Part shown: piece by piece, positions 51,677 through 61,200 of the stretch
How the letters are laid out: each line of letters opens with the position of its first letter
Numbering within the stretch: position 1 is the first letter of the stretch
Assembly (NCBI GenBank): GCA_943369755.1
Contig: CALROG020000020.1
Span: 1-64,000 of the forward strand
Length of the DNA: 64,000 bases
Origin: CALROG01 sp943369755
GTDB taxonomy: Bacteria > Pseudomonadota > Gammaproteobacteria > Burkholderiales > Burkholderiaceae_C
Direction: 5' to 3'
The notes under the pieces: model-generated
What the model saw: the letters and a program-made list of their open reading frames with translations, nothing else
The model's database searches: none
What the model was told of the DNA's origin: nothing
Position numbers and translations under genes: made by a program

Positions 51677-53920
51677 TCAGCGCCGCGACTTGCGGCCCTT
51701 GGCGTTGGTAGCCGCCTTCTTGACTGCCGCTTTGAGCGCCTGAATCGGTGACCGGGGAGCTCGCTCGGCCGACGGCACAGCGCTGTCTTTGCCAGGCTTT
51801 CGGGCCGAGCGTTTGGCAGAAGCCTTGCCGGGTGCACCGGTGGGGCCTGCGCGACCGGCACCGCCTGAGACCCCTTTGTCTTTGAGCGCACGGGCTTCAA
51901 GCTCCTCGCCCTCGCGCACCAGTCGGAAATCAATCTTGCGCCCGTCCAGGTCAACCCGGCTCACCTGCACCCGTACCCGGGTGCCAATGGCGTAGCGGAT
52001 GCCAGTGCGTTCGCCGCGCAGTTCCTGGCGCGCCTCGTCAAACTTGAAATATTCGCCGCCCAGCTCGGTGATGTGAACCAGCCCCTCGACGTACATTGCG
52101 TCCAGCGTGACGAAGATGCCAAACGTGGTGGCCGAGGTAACCACGCCGCCGTATTCCTCGCCAAGGTGCTCACGCATGTACTTGCATTTGAGCCAGGCTT
52201 CCACGTCGCGGCTGGCTTCGTCGGCACGGCGTTCATTGGCGCTGCAATGCAGGCCCGCAGCTTCCCAGGCCTGCACGTCCTTGCTGGGCGGCGGCGCGGG
52301 CTTCTTGAGCTTCTGGTTGGGGGCCCTGACCCGCGACGCCAGCCGCCGGGCAAGCTTCTCGTGCGCCTCCCCTGGTGTTGGCAGCGTTGGCAACTGGTAC
52401 TTGGACTGGCTCAGGATCGCCTTGATCACCCGGTGCACCAGCAAGTCCGGGTAACGCCGGATCGGGCTGGTGAAGTGGGTATAGGCGTCATAGGCCAGGC
52501 CAAAGTGCCCGCTGTTGATGGGCGTATAGATCGCCTGCTGCATCGACCGCAGCAGCATCGAATGGATCTGTTGCGCGTCGGGCCGCTCTTTGGTGGCCTC
52601 GGCAATGCGTTGAAACTCGCCCGGCGTAGGCTCGTCGCTGATGGTCTGGCTCACGCCTGTGGCCTTGAGATAGGCCCGCAGGATGTCTTTTTTCTCCGGT
52701 GTCGGGCCTTCGTGCACACGGTACAGGCCCGGGTGCTTGCCCAGGGCAATGTAGTCAGCGCTGCAAACGTTGGCGGCCAGCATCGACTCTTCGATCAGGC
52801 GGTGCGCCTCATTGCGGGTGCGCGGCACGATCTTTTCAATTCGGCCGTTCTCGTCGCAAATGATCTGGGTTTCCGTGGTCTCAAAGTCCACTGCGCCGCG
52901 CTGGTGGCGGGCCTTGAGCAGCGCGCGGTAGACGTCGTGCAGGTTCTCCAGGTCTGGCACCAGGGCCTTGCGCCGCAGCGCCTCGGGGCCACGGGTATTG
53001 GCCAGAATTGCCGCCACCTCGGTGTAGGTGAAGCGCGCGTGGCTCCACATCACAGCCGGGTAGAACTGGTAGGCATGGATCTCGCCGGTCGCGGCAATCA
53101 GCATGTCGCAAACCATGCACAGGCGCTCAACCTCGGGGTTGAGCGAACACAGGCCGTTGGACAGCTTCTCGGGCAGCATGGGAATCACGCGGCGCGGAAA
53201 GTAAACGCTGGTGGCCCGGTCATAGGCGTCAATGTCGATCGCGCTGCCGGTTTCTACATAGCTGCTGACATCAGCAATTGCCACCAGCAGGCGCCAGCCT
53301 TTGCCACGCCCCACCTTGGCGGGCTCGCAGTAAACCGCGTCGTCAAAGTCGCGTGCGTCCTCACCGTCGATCGTCACCAGCGGCACGTCGGTCAGATCAA
53401 CCCGATGCTTCTTGTCCTGTGGGCGCACCTTGTCTGGCAATGTGCGCGCCAGCGCAATGCAGCCGTCTGAGAATTCATGCGGCACACCGTACTTGCGCAC
53501 CGCAATTTCAATCTCCATGCCGGGGTCGTCGATCTCGCCCAACACTTCCTTGACGCGGCCCACAGGCTGGCCATACAGGCTGGGCGGCTCAGTCAGCTCA
53601 ACCACCACCACTTGCCCAGCCTTGCCCAAACCGGTGGCGGCCTTCGGGATAAGCACGTCCTGGCCGTAGCGCTTGTCCTCGGGGGCGACCAGCCAGACAC
53701 CGCTTTCATGCAGCAACCGGCCAATGATGGGCTGGGGTGGCCGCTCGACAATCTCAGCCACGCGGCCTTCAGAGCGGCCCTTGCGGTCATGGCGCACGAT
53801 GCGAACCTTCACCCGGTCCTTGTGCAGTACCGCGCGCATCTCGTTGGGCGGCAGATAAATGTCTGCTTCGCCGTCATCACGCGCAACAAAACCATGGCCA
53901 TCGCGATGACCCTGGATCAC
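51677..53920 (-). CDS. rnr: ribonuclease R
   Basis: Processive 3'-5' exoribonuclease that degrades structured RNA and helps tRNA/rRNA quality control. The domains are two cold-shock domains (VIQGHRDGHGFVARDD onward), the RNB catalytic domain with VTIDGEDARDFDDAVY (metal Asp residues), ADVSSYVETGSAIDIDA and SPIRRYPDLLVHR, then an S1 domain and a long Lys/Ala-rich tail (KAAVKKAATNAKGRKSRR). The N-terminal helix-turn-helix region of E. coli RNase R is absent. The start is uncertain. The frame stays open to 54019 but then overlaps tRNA-Leu antisense. GTG at 53920 is the first canonical codon outside the tRNA, though conserved-looking residues (LLEEIEG) precede it. Confidence 0.88.
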   Translation of the reverse strand: MIQGHRDGHGFVARDDGEADIYLPPNEMRAVLHKDRVKVRIVRHDRKGRSEGRVAEIVERPPQPIIGRLLHESGVWLVAPEDKRYGQDVLIPKAATGLGKAGQVVVVELTEPPSLYGQPVGRVKEVLGEIDDPGMEIEIAVRKYGVPHEFSDGCIALARTLPDKVRPQDKKHRVDLTDVPLVTIDGEDARDFDDAVYCEPAKVGRGKGWRLLVAIADVSSYVETGSAIDIDAYDRATSVYFPRRVIPMLPEKLSNGLCSLNPEVERLCMVCDMLIAATGEIHAYQFYPAVMWSHARFTYTEVAAILANTRGPEALRRKALVPDLENLHDVYRALLKARHQRGAVDFETTETQIICDENGRIEKIVPRTRNEAHRLIEESMLAANVCSADYIALGKHPGLYRVHEGPTPEKKDILRAYLKATGVSQTISDEPTPGEFQRIAEATKERPDAQQIHSMLLRSMQQAIYTPINSGHFGLAYDAYTHFTSPIRRYPDLLVHRVIKAILSQSKYQLPTLPTPGEAHEKLARRLASRVRAPNQKLKKPAPPPSKDVQAWEAAGLHCSANERRADEASRDVEAWLKCKYMREHLGEEYGGVVTSATTFGIFVTLDAMYVEGLVHITELGGEYFKFDEARQELRGERTGIRYAIGTRVRVQVSRVDLDGRKIDFRLVREGEELEARALKDKGVSGGAGRAGPTGAPGKASAKRSARKPGKDSAVPSAERAPRSPIQALKAAVKKAATNAKGRKSRR

Positions 53921-53991
53921 GCCTTCAATTTCTTCGAGAAGGCTCGGGGGGTGTCCGATATTTTTGATATAGAATCCTTTTTTTCCTGAAA

Positions 53992-54076
<85 letters not shown>

Positions 54077-54086
54077 AATATAAATT

Positions 54087-54113
54087 AAAAGCCGCCTTTC
54101 ACAGGCGGCTTTT
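54087..54113 (+). terminator. bidirectional intrinsic terminator after tRNA-Leu and rimO
   Basis: AAAAGCCGCCT pairs with AGGCGGCTTTT around TTCAC. On the plus strand GCTTTT follows, and on the minus strand AATTTATATTT follows. It serves tRNA-Leu and the leftward rimO gene. Confidence 0.88.
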
Positions 54114-54131
54114 GCTTTTGGGCACCGGCTT

Positions 54132-55514
54132 TCAAACCGGCACCGCCACCAGGTCGTGGCCTTGTGTTCCAACGATCCTGGCACGGGTGAATTCACCCAC
54201 TTTCAGCGTCTTGCTGATCTTCTCGGGCGGCAACAGCTTCACCGTGCCGTCAATCTCCGGTGCATCAGCATAAGAGCGCCCCACGCCGCCCTTGCGGCCC
54301 AAGGCCGGCGCAGAGTCCACCAGCACCTGCATTGTGGCCCCCACGCGCAGGCGCAGCTTGGCGGCCGAAACTTCCTCGGCCACGGCCATGAAACGGGCGC
54401 GGCGATCGTCGCGCTCTTCCTGGGCCAGCATGCCGGGGATTTCATTGGCCGCTGCACCGTCCACCGGGCTGTAGGCAAAGCAACCAGCCCGGTCGATCTG
54501 CGCCTCCCGCATGAAGTCCAGCAGGTGCTGAAACTGCGCCTCGGTCTCACCAGGGAAACCTGCAATGAACGTGCTGCGGATCACGATCTCGGGGGAGACC
54601 TCGCGCCAGCGCTGGATACGCTCCAGGTTTTTTTCGCCGCTGGCAGGCCGCTTCATGCGCCGCAGCACATCCGGGTGGCTGTGCTGAAACGGCACATCCA
54701 GATACGGCAGTACCTTTCCGGAAGCCATCAGCGCAACCACTTCGTCCACAGATGGGTACGGATAGACATAGTGCAAGCGCACCCATGCACCGTAGGGCTC
54801 GGCCAGTTCGCCCAGCGTCTGCACCAGCTCCAGCAGGCGTGTCTTGACCGGCTTGCCGTCCCAGAATCCTGTGCGGTACTTGACGTCCACGCCATATGCC
54901 GAGGTGTCCTGGCTGATCACCAACAGCTCTTTCACGCCCCCTTCAAACAACGCCCGCGCTTCCTTGAGTACATCGCCAATGGGTCGACTGACGAGGTCTC
55001 CACGCATCGACGGAATGATGCAGAAAGTACAGCGGTGGTTGCAGCCCTCGCTGATCTTCAGGTAGGCATAGTGCCGGGGCGTGAGTTTGATGCCAGCCGC
55101 TGGAACCAGGTCCAAAAAAGGGTCATGCGGTTTGGGCAAATTGGCGTGAACCGCGTCCATCACTTCCTGGGTGGCGTGCGGGCCGGTCACGGCCAGTACG
55201 CTCGGGTGCATCTGTTTGACCAGGTTGCCCCCTGCGTCCCCGGTCTTGGCACCCAGACAACCGGTCACGATCACACGGCCATTGGTGGCCAGCGCCTCAC
55301 CAATGGTGTCCAGGCTTTCGCGCACCGCGTCGTCAATGAAACCGCAGGTATTGACGATCACCAGATCGGCACCCTCAAAGGTCTTGGAAGTCTGGTAACC
55401 CTCGGCACTCAGCTGGGTGAGGATCAGTTCGGAATCAGTCAGCGCCTTGGGGCAGCCCAGGCTGACAAAACCGACCTTGGGGATTTTGGATGTGGGGGCA
55501 AGAACTTCGCTCAT
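54132..55514 (-). CDS. rimO: ribosomal protein S12 methylthiotransferase RimO
   Basis: Radical-SAM enzyme that adds a methylthio group to Asp of ribosomal protein S12. The 460-residue product has the UPF0004 N-domain with three cluster cysteines (GFVSLGCPKALTDSE, VNTCGFIDDA, VTGCLGAKTG). The radical-SAM cluster is SEGCNHRCTFCIIPSMRG (CX3CX2C). A C-terminal TRAM domain follows (ARIVGTQGHDLVA). The S12 context, rather than tRNA, is judged from the RimO-like length and NLSAEGYQ spacing. It ends near the bidirectional terminator. Confidence 0.93.
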   Translation of the reverse strand: MSEVLAPTSKIPKVGFVSLGCPKALTDSELILTQLSAEGYQTSKTFEGADLVIVNTCGFIDDAVRESLDTIGEALATNGRVIVTGCLGAKTGDAGGNLVKQMHPSVLAVTGPHATQEVMDAVHANLPKPHDPFLDLVPAAGIKLTPRHYAYLKISEGCNHRCTFCIIPSMRGDLVSRPIGDVLKEARALFEGGVKELLVISQDTSAYGVDVKYRTGFWDGKPVKTRLLELVQTLGELAEPYGAWVRLHYVYPYPSVDEVVALMASGKVLPYLDVPFQHSHPDVLRRMKRPASGEKNLERIQRWREVSPEIVIRSTFIAGFPGETEAQFQHLLDFMREAQIDRAGCFAYSPVDGAAANEIPGMLAQEERDDRRARFMAVAEEVSAAKLRLRVGATMQVLVDSAPALGRKGGVGRSYADAPEIDGTVKLLPPEKISKTLKVGEFTRARIVGTQGHDLVAVPV

Positions 55515-55530
55515 CCCCCTATTGTCCCAG

Positions 55531-56064
55531 TTATCGCTTCAAACCAAAGGCACCGAACATCTGTTCGGTCTGCTTTTGCATCTGTTCCTGCATCTTTTCG
55601 AACAGTGTTCGGGATTGCTCGGCGTAGTTGCCCATCACGCCCTGCACCATCGGGTTTTGCATTGCCATGAACTGCGTCCACATCTCTGGCGTCATGCCCT
55701 TGGACTGCTCTGACATCTTGGCCTGAATGTCGGTAAAGGCCTGAACGTTTTTCTCAAGGTAAGAGCCCATGAAACCCTGCATCGCGTGGCCATAAAAGCG
55801 AATGATGTTGCCCAACACCGCTTCCGTAAACATCGGCGCGCCAGCCGCTTCTTCTTCCAGGATGATCTGCAACAGGATGCTGCGCGTCAGGTCGTCGTTG
55901 GTCTTCGCATCGCGCACCACAAAGGACTCGCTGTCCATCACCAGCTGTTTGACTTCAGTCAGCGTGATGTAGGAGGAGGTGTCGGTGTCGTAGAGCCGCC
56001 GGTTGGGGTACTTCTTGATAACACGCTGCGCCGGTTTGGCCGCGCTGGCTTTCTTGCTCTGCAC
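55531..56064 (-). CDS. phaR: polyhydroxyalkanoate synthesis repressor PhaR
   Basis: DNA- and PHB-binding repressor that controls phasin and PHA genes. The 177-residue product has the highly conserved N-terminal domain IKKYPNRRLYDTDTSSYITL and FVVRDAKTNDDLTRSILLQI. A PHB-accumulation domain follows (FYGHAMQGFMGSYLEKNV). The Gln/Met-rich C-terminus is variable. The start is a GTG at 56064 (QSKKASAAKP after the initiator) with GAGGAG eight bases upstream. An earlier in-frame ATG lacks a ribosome site. PHB use is also suggested by bdhA in this window. Confidence 0.92.
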   Translation of the reverse strand: MQSKKASAAKPAQRVIKKYPNRRLYDTDTSSYITLTEVKQLVMDSESFVVRDAKTNDDLTRSILLQIILEEEAAGAPMFTEAVLGNIIRFYGHAMQGFMGSYLEKNVQAFTDIQAKMSEQSKGMTPEMWTQFMAMQNPMVQGVMGNYAEQSRTLFEKMQEQMQKQTEQMFGAFGLKR

Positions 56065-56188
56065 TTGGGGGGCTCCTCGGTCTGGCTTTGATGCGCCGCA
56101 GCACATTCTAGGGAGCGGGCTGTACCCATCGCCCAAGGTTTACCCTGAGCCAGTGTTGCATGTGTACCTGGAATGTGTACCGGGAAAT

Positions 56189-56265
56189 TGGTAGGCGCGA
56201 TTGGACTCGAACCAACGACCCCCACCATGTCAAGGTGGTGCTCTAACCAGCTGAGCTACGCGCCT
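56189..56265 (-). tRNA. tRNA-Val (anticodon GAC)
   Basis: A 77-nt tRNA on the minus strand with encoded CCA. The acceptor stem is AGGCGCG with CGCGCCT, the D arm is TAGCTCAGCTGGTTAGA, the anticodon loop TTGACAT gives GAC, and the T loop is GGTTCGAGTCC. It reads GUC/GUU. It sits between relA and phaR. Confidence 0.95.
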
Positions 56266-56311
56266 GTGAATCCGTTCGAGACCACGATTATAGCACCCGG
56301 CCTTCAGTCAC

Positions 56312-58525
56312 TCAGCGCCTGCGCGCCGAGCGAACCCCTTGCACCTCGGCCACCACACCCAGAACACGGGCAAGCCGGCCGGAGTCAACCACCTCAACCG
56401 TAAAAGTCATCCAGGCGGTGCCTTTGACGGACTGGGTTTGCACGCCAATAACGTTCATCTTCTCTTTGGCAAACAGCTCCGAGATGTCACGCAGCAGGCC
56501 CTGGCGGTCGGCTGCCTCCACTGCCACATCGACCGGGTAGACCGGGTGTGCCGTACCCGCCTGGGGCTTTGTCGGGCCCCATTGCACCTCGATGACGCGT
56601 TCGCCACTGCGCACCGCCATCTCGCGGAAGTTGCTGCAGTCGGTGCGGTGAATGCTGACGCCCTTGCCACGGGTGACGAACCCACCAATCGCATCGGGCG
56701 GTGCCGGCCTGCAGCACTTGGCAAGCTGGGTCATCAGTGAATCGACGCCCACCACCAGCACACCGCCTTTGGGGGTTCGGTCGGTCGGTCGGGACTTCTT
56801 GAGCAGCAAAAACTCATCCTGGGCCAGCATCGGCTCAGGCGGTCGCAGCAGCAACTCGATGTTGCGCAGAGAAAACTCGTCTTTGCCAACCACTTCGAAC
56901 AGGTCGTCCGCCGAGTTGAAGCCGAGCTGGGACGCAAGGTCTTCCAGCTTGAAGGCCGTTCGGCCTTCACGCTGCAGCAGCTTTTCAACTGCTTCGCGGC
57001 CCCGGGCTACGGTCTCGTGCCGCCCCTGCTCATTGAACCAGGCACGCACCTTGGCCCGCGCGCGGTGGCTCGCCAAAAAGCCCAGCTCCGGATTGAGCCA
57101 GTCGCGCGATGGCCCGCCGTCCTTGGCCGCAGTAATTTCCACTGTCTGGCCGTTCTGCAGAGCCGTGTTCAGGGGTGCCATGGCACCGTCAATGCGCGCA
57201 CCGCGGCAGCGGTGCCCCAGGCTGGTGTGGACGCTGTAGGCAAAGTCCACCGGCGTCGCGCCCTGAGGCAGCTCGACCACCGCCGCCTCAGGCGTCAGCA
57301 CATAAATGCGGTCTTCAAACAGCCCCTGGCTCGCACCTGCCAGGTCACGCTCCCAGGCCAGCAGTTGCCTGAGCACCGCGATTTTGACGTCGTACTCACC
57401 GCTGGCCGACACCCCGGCATAGCCCTTGGCTCCCGCCTCCTTGTAGGCCCAATGCGCCGCCACACCATGCTCGGCGTGGTCATGCATGCCCTGCGTACGG
57501 ATCTGGATTTCAATCGGCAGGCCTGCGCCATCGCGCACCACGGTGTGCAACGACTGGTAGCCGTTGGCCTTGGGGCGGGCGATGTAATCGTCAAACTCTT
57601 CGGCGATGGGCGAAAACTGCGAATGCACCCAGCTCAAGGCGGCGTAGCAGTCAGGCACCGTTGGCACCACCACACGCAGCGCGCGCACGTCGAACACCTG
57701 TTCAAAGTCAAGCGACTTGCCACGCATTTTGCGCACGATGCTGTAGATGTGCTTGGGCCGCCCATGCACTGCGGCGCGAATGCCCTGCCCTTGAAGATCC
57801 TGCGCCAGACGGGTTCGCAATTGCTCAACATAGCTCTCGCGCTCGACGCGCTTTTCGTCCAGCAGCTTCGCCACATTCCTGTAGGTGTCAGGCTCCAGGA
57901 AGCGAAACGCCAGGTCTTCCATCTCCCACTTGACCTGCCAGATACCGAGCCTGTCTGCCAGCGGCGCGAAAACCTGTAGCGACTCACGCGCCACGCTGGG
58001 CGGGGCTACCGTCTTGCAAGCGGCATGAAAGCGCAGCGTCTGCAGCCGCGAAGCCAGTCGCAGCATGACCACCCGAAGATCGCGTGAGAAGGCGAGCAGC
58101 ATTTTGCGCACCTTCTCGGTCTGCAGTTTCGGGTCATCAACCAGTTGCGCCGACGATTCGGCCGCCCGCGACAGCTGCTGCACCCGCACCAGCTTGTTGG
58201 TCTCTATTGCCAGCGCGGCAAAGCTCTCGCCGAAAGCCTTGGCAATCACCTCTTGTGGCTTGTTCAGGTGTGCGCAGGCATAGACGAGATAGCTGGCGGC
58301 CTGCATCGCCTCGGAGCCGCCCATGGTCTTCAAAATGGCCGCCACGGCGTCGGCGTGGTCCAGCGTGTTCTCGCCGGTTTCCAGCATTTCACCGGCAATG
58401 AGCGGCTGCGCAAAGTTACGCGCACGTTGCAGCGCGTCGGCCGGGGCCGCAAGGGACTGCTCGGCGGCGGCAATCAGCTCAGGGACGGGCGCCAAAGACT
58501 GGGGCTGCGCAGCAAGGCTTTTCAT
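56312..58525 (-). CDS. relA: (p)ppGpp synthetase RelA
   Basis: Ribosome-associated stringent-response synthetase. The 737-residue product has a degenerate hydrolase HD region (TLDHADAVAAIL; the HD pair of true SpoT is not intact). The synthetase domain has HIYSIVRKMRGKSLDFEQVF, DVRALRVVV, FDDYIARPKANGYQSLHT and HAEHGVAAHWAYKE. A TGS domain (YVLTPEAAVVELPQGATPVD) and a C-terminal ACT domain follow. The missing catalytic HD argues for RelA rather than a bifunctional SpoT. It is downstream of the hydrolase gene by 18 nt. Confidence 0.94.
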   Translation of the reverse strand: MKSLAAQPQSLAPVPELIAAAEQSLAAPADALQRARNFAQPLIAGEMLETGENTLDHADAVAAILKTMGGSEAMQAASYLVYACAHLNKPQEVIAKAFGESFAALAIETNKLVRVQQLSRAAESSAQLVDDPKLQTEKVRKMLLAFSRDLRVVMLRLASRLQTLRFHAACKTVAPPSVARESLQVFAPLADRLGIWQVKWEMEDLAFRFLEPDTYRNVAKLLDEKRVERESYVEQLRTRLAQDLQGQGIRAAVHGRPKHIYSIVRKMRGKSLDFEQVFDVRALRVVVPTVPDCYAALSWVHSQFSPIAEEFDDYIARPKANGYQSLHTVVRDGAGLPIEIQIRTQGMHDHAEHGVAAHWAYKEAGAKGYAGVSASGEYDVKIAVLRQLLAWERDLAGASQGLFEDRIYVLTPEAAVVELPQGATPVDFAYSVHTSLGHRCRGARIDGAMAPLNTALQNGQTVEITAAKDGGPSRDWLNPELGFLASHRARAKVRAWFNEQGRHETVARGREAVEKLLQREGRTAFKLEDLASQLGFNSADDLFEVVGKDEFSLRNIELLLRPPEPMLAQDEFLLLKKSRPTDRTPKGGVLVVGVDSLMTQLAKCCRPAPPDAIGGFVTRGKGVSIHRTDCSNFREMAVRSGERVIEVQWGPTKPQAGTAHPVYPVDVAVEAADRQGLLRDISELFAKEKMNVIGVQTQSVKGTAWMTFTVEVVDSGRLARVLGVVAEVQGVRSARRR

Positions 58526-58543
58526 CCGGCAAACAACTCCGCC

Positions 58544-59446
58544 CTAGTCGAACAGGAACGAAGTGACCGCCTCGACCTGATCGGCGGCCACAAATGTCGG
58601 TGCATGACCGACCCCCGCAAACTCCACCAGCCGGGCCCGCGGGCCGCGCTGCGTCATGGCCTGCGCAGTCTCGCGCGACAACAGGTCAGAGTCGGCACCG
58701 CGGGTCAAAAGAGTTTGGGCGGTGATGCCGTCATACAGCCGCCACAACGCAGCCTCGCCTTGCGCGGCCGCGTCGGGAGCCAAGCCACGAAAAGGCACGG
58801 CGATGGCGGGGTCGTAGTGCAGCGTCAGGCCGCCGTCGGGATGCGGCTTGACCATCGCGCGCGACAAGCCCAACCACTGGGCCGGCGTGTGCGGGCCAAA
58901 GCTGGTGGAAATCGCCCACATCGCGTCGGCGGCTTGTTGCAAAGACTCAAACCGGCCGGTATTTCCCAGGTACGCGCCAATACGCTGCAACGCCTGCTGC
59001 TCAATGGCCGGGCCCACATCATTCAGTACCAACCTGCGCACTGGTAAAGGCAGCGGCAAGTTGGGCGTGCCACACACCGCCATGCCGACCAGCCCGCCCA
59101 TGCTGGTGCCAACCCAATCCAGCGTATCAACTGCAGCTTGCTGATGCAATTGCGCCAGCAGTGCCAGCATGTCTGCAGCGTAGGCCGGAATCTGGTAGCC
59201 CTGAGGGTCTGTGAGCCAGTCGCTTTGGCCGCGCCCCACCACATCGGGACAGACCACCCGCACGGAGCCGCCCGAGCGCGCCACCAGTGCCTGGGCCAGA
59301 ACATCAAAATCGCGCCCCTGGCGCGACAGGCCATGAAGGCAAACCACCACATGGCCCGCCGAGCGGTTGCCCCACTGCCAATAGGCCATTCGATGGCTGC
59401 CCGACGCATCGGGGCAGGTTACGTAATTCAGCGTAGGGTCAGACAT
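58544..59446 (-). CDS. alpha/beta hydrolase
   Basis: A 300-residue alpha/beta-hydrolase. The oxyanion loop is VVVCLHGLSRQGRDFDVLAQ. The nucleophile is in DWVGTSMGGLVGMAV (GTSMGG). The Asp in LTRGADSDLLS and His in AGVGHAPTFV complete the triad. The ATG at 59446 begins MSDPTLNYV. In-frame sequence upstream lies antisense to the dehydrogenase gene and is not coding. It may act on an ester or lactone, possibly in hydroxyalkanoate metabolism given its neighbour. That is a guess from context. Confidence 0.83.
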   Translation of the reverse strand: MSDPTLNYVTCPDASGSHRMAYWQWGNRSAGHVVVCLHGLSRQGRDFDVLAQALVARSGGSVRVVCPDVVGRGQSDWLTDPQGYQIPAYAADMLALLAQLHQQAAVDTLDWVGTSMGGLVGMAVCGTPNLPLPLPVRRLVLNDVGPAIEQQALQRIGAYLGNTGRFESLQQAADAMWAISTSFGPHTPAQWLGLSRAMVKPHPDGGLTLHYDPAIAVPFRGLAPDAAAQGEAALWRLYDGITAQTLLTRGADSDLLSRETAQAMTQRGPRARLVEFAGVGHAPTFVAADQVEAVTSFLFD

Positions 59447-59524
59447 GTTGCAATGGTCAGCTGGATAATTGCTCGCACAATGCAAGCGCTTTTCAAGCCA
59501 TCGTAATTCAATCTGGAGATCGAC

Positions 59525-60295
59525 ATGCTCAACGGAAAAACTGCTCTCGTCACCGGCTCCACCAGCGGCATCGGCCTGGGGATTGCCAAGGCGCTGGCGC
59601 GCCAAGGTGCCAACCTGGTGCTGAACGGTTTTGGTGACGTGCAAGGCCCGCAAGCCGAAGTCGCGGCACTTGGTGCCAAGGTGGCCTACCACGGCGCGGA
59701 CATGAGCAAGCCCGTCGAAATTGAAGAGATGATGAAGTTTGCCGCTGCGCAGTTCGGGCGTGTGGACATCCTGGTCAACAACGCCGGCATTCAGCATGTG
59801 GCCAATGTGGAGGACTTTCCGGTCGACAAATGGGACGCCATCATTGCGATCAACCTGTCCAGCGCGTTTCACGCCACCCGCCTGGCCCTGCCCGCAATGA
59901 AAGCCGCGAACTGGGGCCGCGTGATCAACCTGGCATCAGTGCACGGCCTGGTGGGCTCGGCGCAGAAGTCGGCCTATGTCGCCGCCAAGCATGGCATCGT
60001 GGGCTTGACCAAGGTCACGGCGCTCGAAAATGCCACCACCGGGGTCACCTGCAACGCCATCTGCCCCGGCTGGGTGCTCACCCCGCTGGTGCAAAAGCAG
60101 GTGGACGCCAAGGCGGCCGCGAACGGCTGGAGCAATGACCAAGCCACCCGCCAGTTGCTGGGCGAAAAAGAGCCCTCCATGCAGTTCACCACACCCGAAG
60201 AGCTGGGTGAGCTGGCCGTGTTCCTGTGTTCTGCCGCCGGCAATAACGTGCGCGGCGTGGCCTGGAACATGGACGGCGGGTGGGCCGCGCAGTAA
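59525..60295 (+). CDS. bdhA: D-3-hydroxybutyrate dehydrogenase
   Basis: NAD-dependent oxidation of 3-hydroxybutyrate to acetoacetate, the last step of PHB use. The 256-residue SDR has TALVTGSTSGIGLGIAKAL, LVNNAGIQHVANVEDFP (typical of this enzyme) and INLASVHGLVGS, then SAYVAAKHG with catalytic Tyr-Lys. CNAICPGWVLTPLVQKQ is a further family hallmark. It is divergent from the hydrolase gene, with 78 nt between. Together with phaR it indicates a PHB cycle. Confidence 0.92.
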   Translation: MLNGKTALVTGSTSGIGLGIAKALARQGANLVLNGFGDVQGPQAEVAALGAKVAYHGADMSKPVEIEEMMKFAAAQFGRVDILVNNAGIQHVANVEDFPVDKWDAIIAINLSSAFHATRLALPAMKAANWGRVINLASVHGLVGSAQKSAYVAAKHGIVGLTKVTALENATTGVTCNAICPGWVLTPLVQKQVDAKAAANGWSNDQATRQLLGEKEPSMQFTTPEELGELAVFLCSAAGNNVRGVAWNMDGGWAAQ

Positions 60296-60298
60296 CTG

Positions 60299-61006
60299 CT
60301 ACTTGAGCTGCACGGACCCCGACACCGTAACCATCACGGTGCTCTTCCCGGCTTCTACCGGTACTGGCGCGTCCGGCGCTGCAGCCCGGCTTTCCATGGC
60401 CATCGCCCGGGGCCGTACCGAATAGCCCTGGTCATTGGCATTCACCGCCACCTCGCGCAGGTTGTAGCCGGCAAAGCCAAAGCCTTTGGCCAGCTCCGCT
60501 GCCTTGGTCTTGAAGCGTTCAATCGCCATCGTCTGGGCCTCTGCTTCCACCTTCGCACGCTGTTCACGGCTCAGGCTGAATCCCACATTGCCCAGCGCCA
60601 TGCCTGCAAGCCTGGCGGCAGTGGTGCTGATGCGCGCGAAGTCACGCCCTTCAAGCACCAGTTCGGCCGAGCCCTGCCAGCCGCTGATCTTGCTGTCGCG
60701 TCCGTAGCGCGGGTAAATCCCGAAATTGCCGGTGCGCACATCCATCTGCCCCGGCTGGGCCAGCTTGCGGGCCTCGGACAACGCGGCGTCAAGGATCGCC
60801 TTGAGCTGGTTCTGCACCACCGCCGCATCCGCGCCTTCGCGCACCGCGTTCAGGCTCATGACCAGAAGGTCCTGTTGCACTTCAACCGTGCCATTGGCCG
60901 ACAGCTGCAAAACGTTTTGCGGCGGTGGGTACGGCACTGTTTGGGCATTCAGGCTGGCCGCAAAAGCCAACATCGCGGTGGCCGCCATCATTTTTGCTGC
61001 GTTCAT
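60299..61006 (-). CDS. SIMPL-domain (DUF541) periplasmic protein
   Basis: A 235-residue secreted protein with a signal peptide (MAATAMLAFAASLNAQ cleavage near 22). A SIMPL/DUF541 domain spans nearly the whole mature part (VLQLSANGTVEVQQDLLVM, AVREGADAAVVQNQLKAIL, LVLEGRDFARISTTAARLAG). The domain forms ring-like oligomers and is of unknown function. It converges on bdhA with three bases between stops. The 194-nt region upstream is shared with the divergent ompR gene. Confidence 0.85.
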   Translation of the reverse strand: MNAAKMMAATAMLAFAASLNAQTVPYPPPQNVLQLSANGTVEVQQDLLVMSLNAVREGADAAVVQNQLKAILDAALSEARKLAQPGQMDVRTGNFGIYPRYGRDSKISGWQGSAELVLEGRDFARISTTAARLAGMALGNVGFSLSREQRAKVEAEAQTMAIERFKTKAAELAKGFGFAGYNLREVAVNANDQGYSVRPRAMAMESRAAAPDAPVPVEAGKSTVMVTVSGSVQLK

Positions 61007-61200
61007 GGATTCACTTTCTTGTAAAAAAAGACCCGATGGATTCTTAACGCCAACCCCGCTACCAGGGTTCACTTCCCTGCGGTGAAGCGCTTGCGGCGCA
61101 GGGCAACATTTGTAACACTATGTCAAGCCTCCGGGTAAATGCCGCACATCCCGCGTCAAGCCCTTCAGAATCGGCTCTGTTACATATTTGCTGGAGCACC
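61007..61200. promoter_or_regulatory. divergent promoter region between SIMPL gene and ompR
   Basis: A 194-nt intergenic stretch with no ORF I trust. CTGTTACATATTTGCTGGAG before ompR contains a ribosome-site-like GGAG. AT-rich tracts near 61015-61030 (TTGTAAAAAAAG) may serve the leftward gene. No confident -35/-10 pair. Confidence 0.35.
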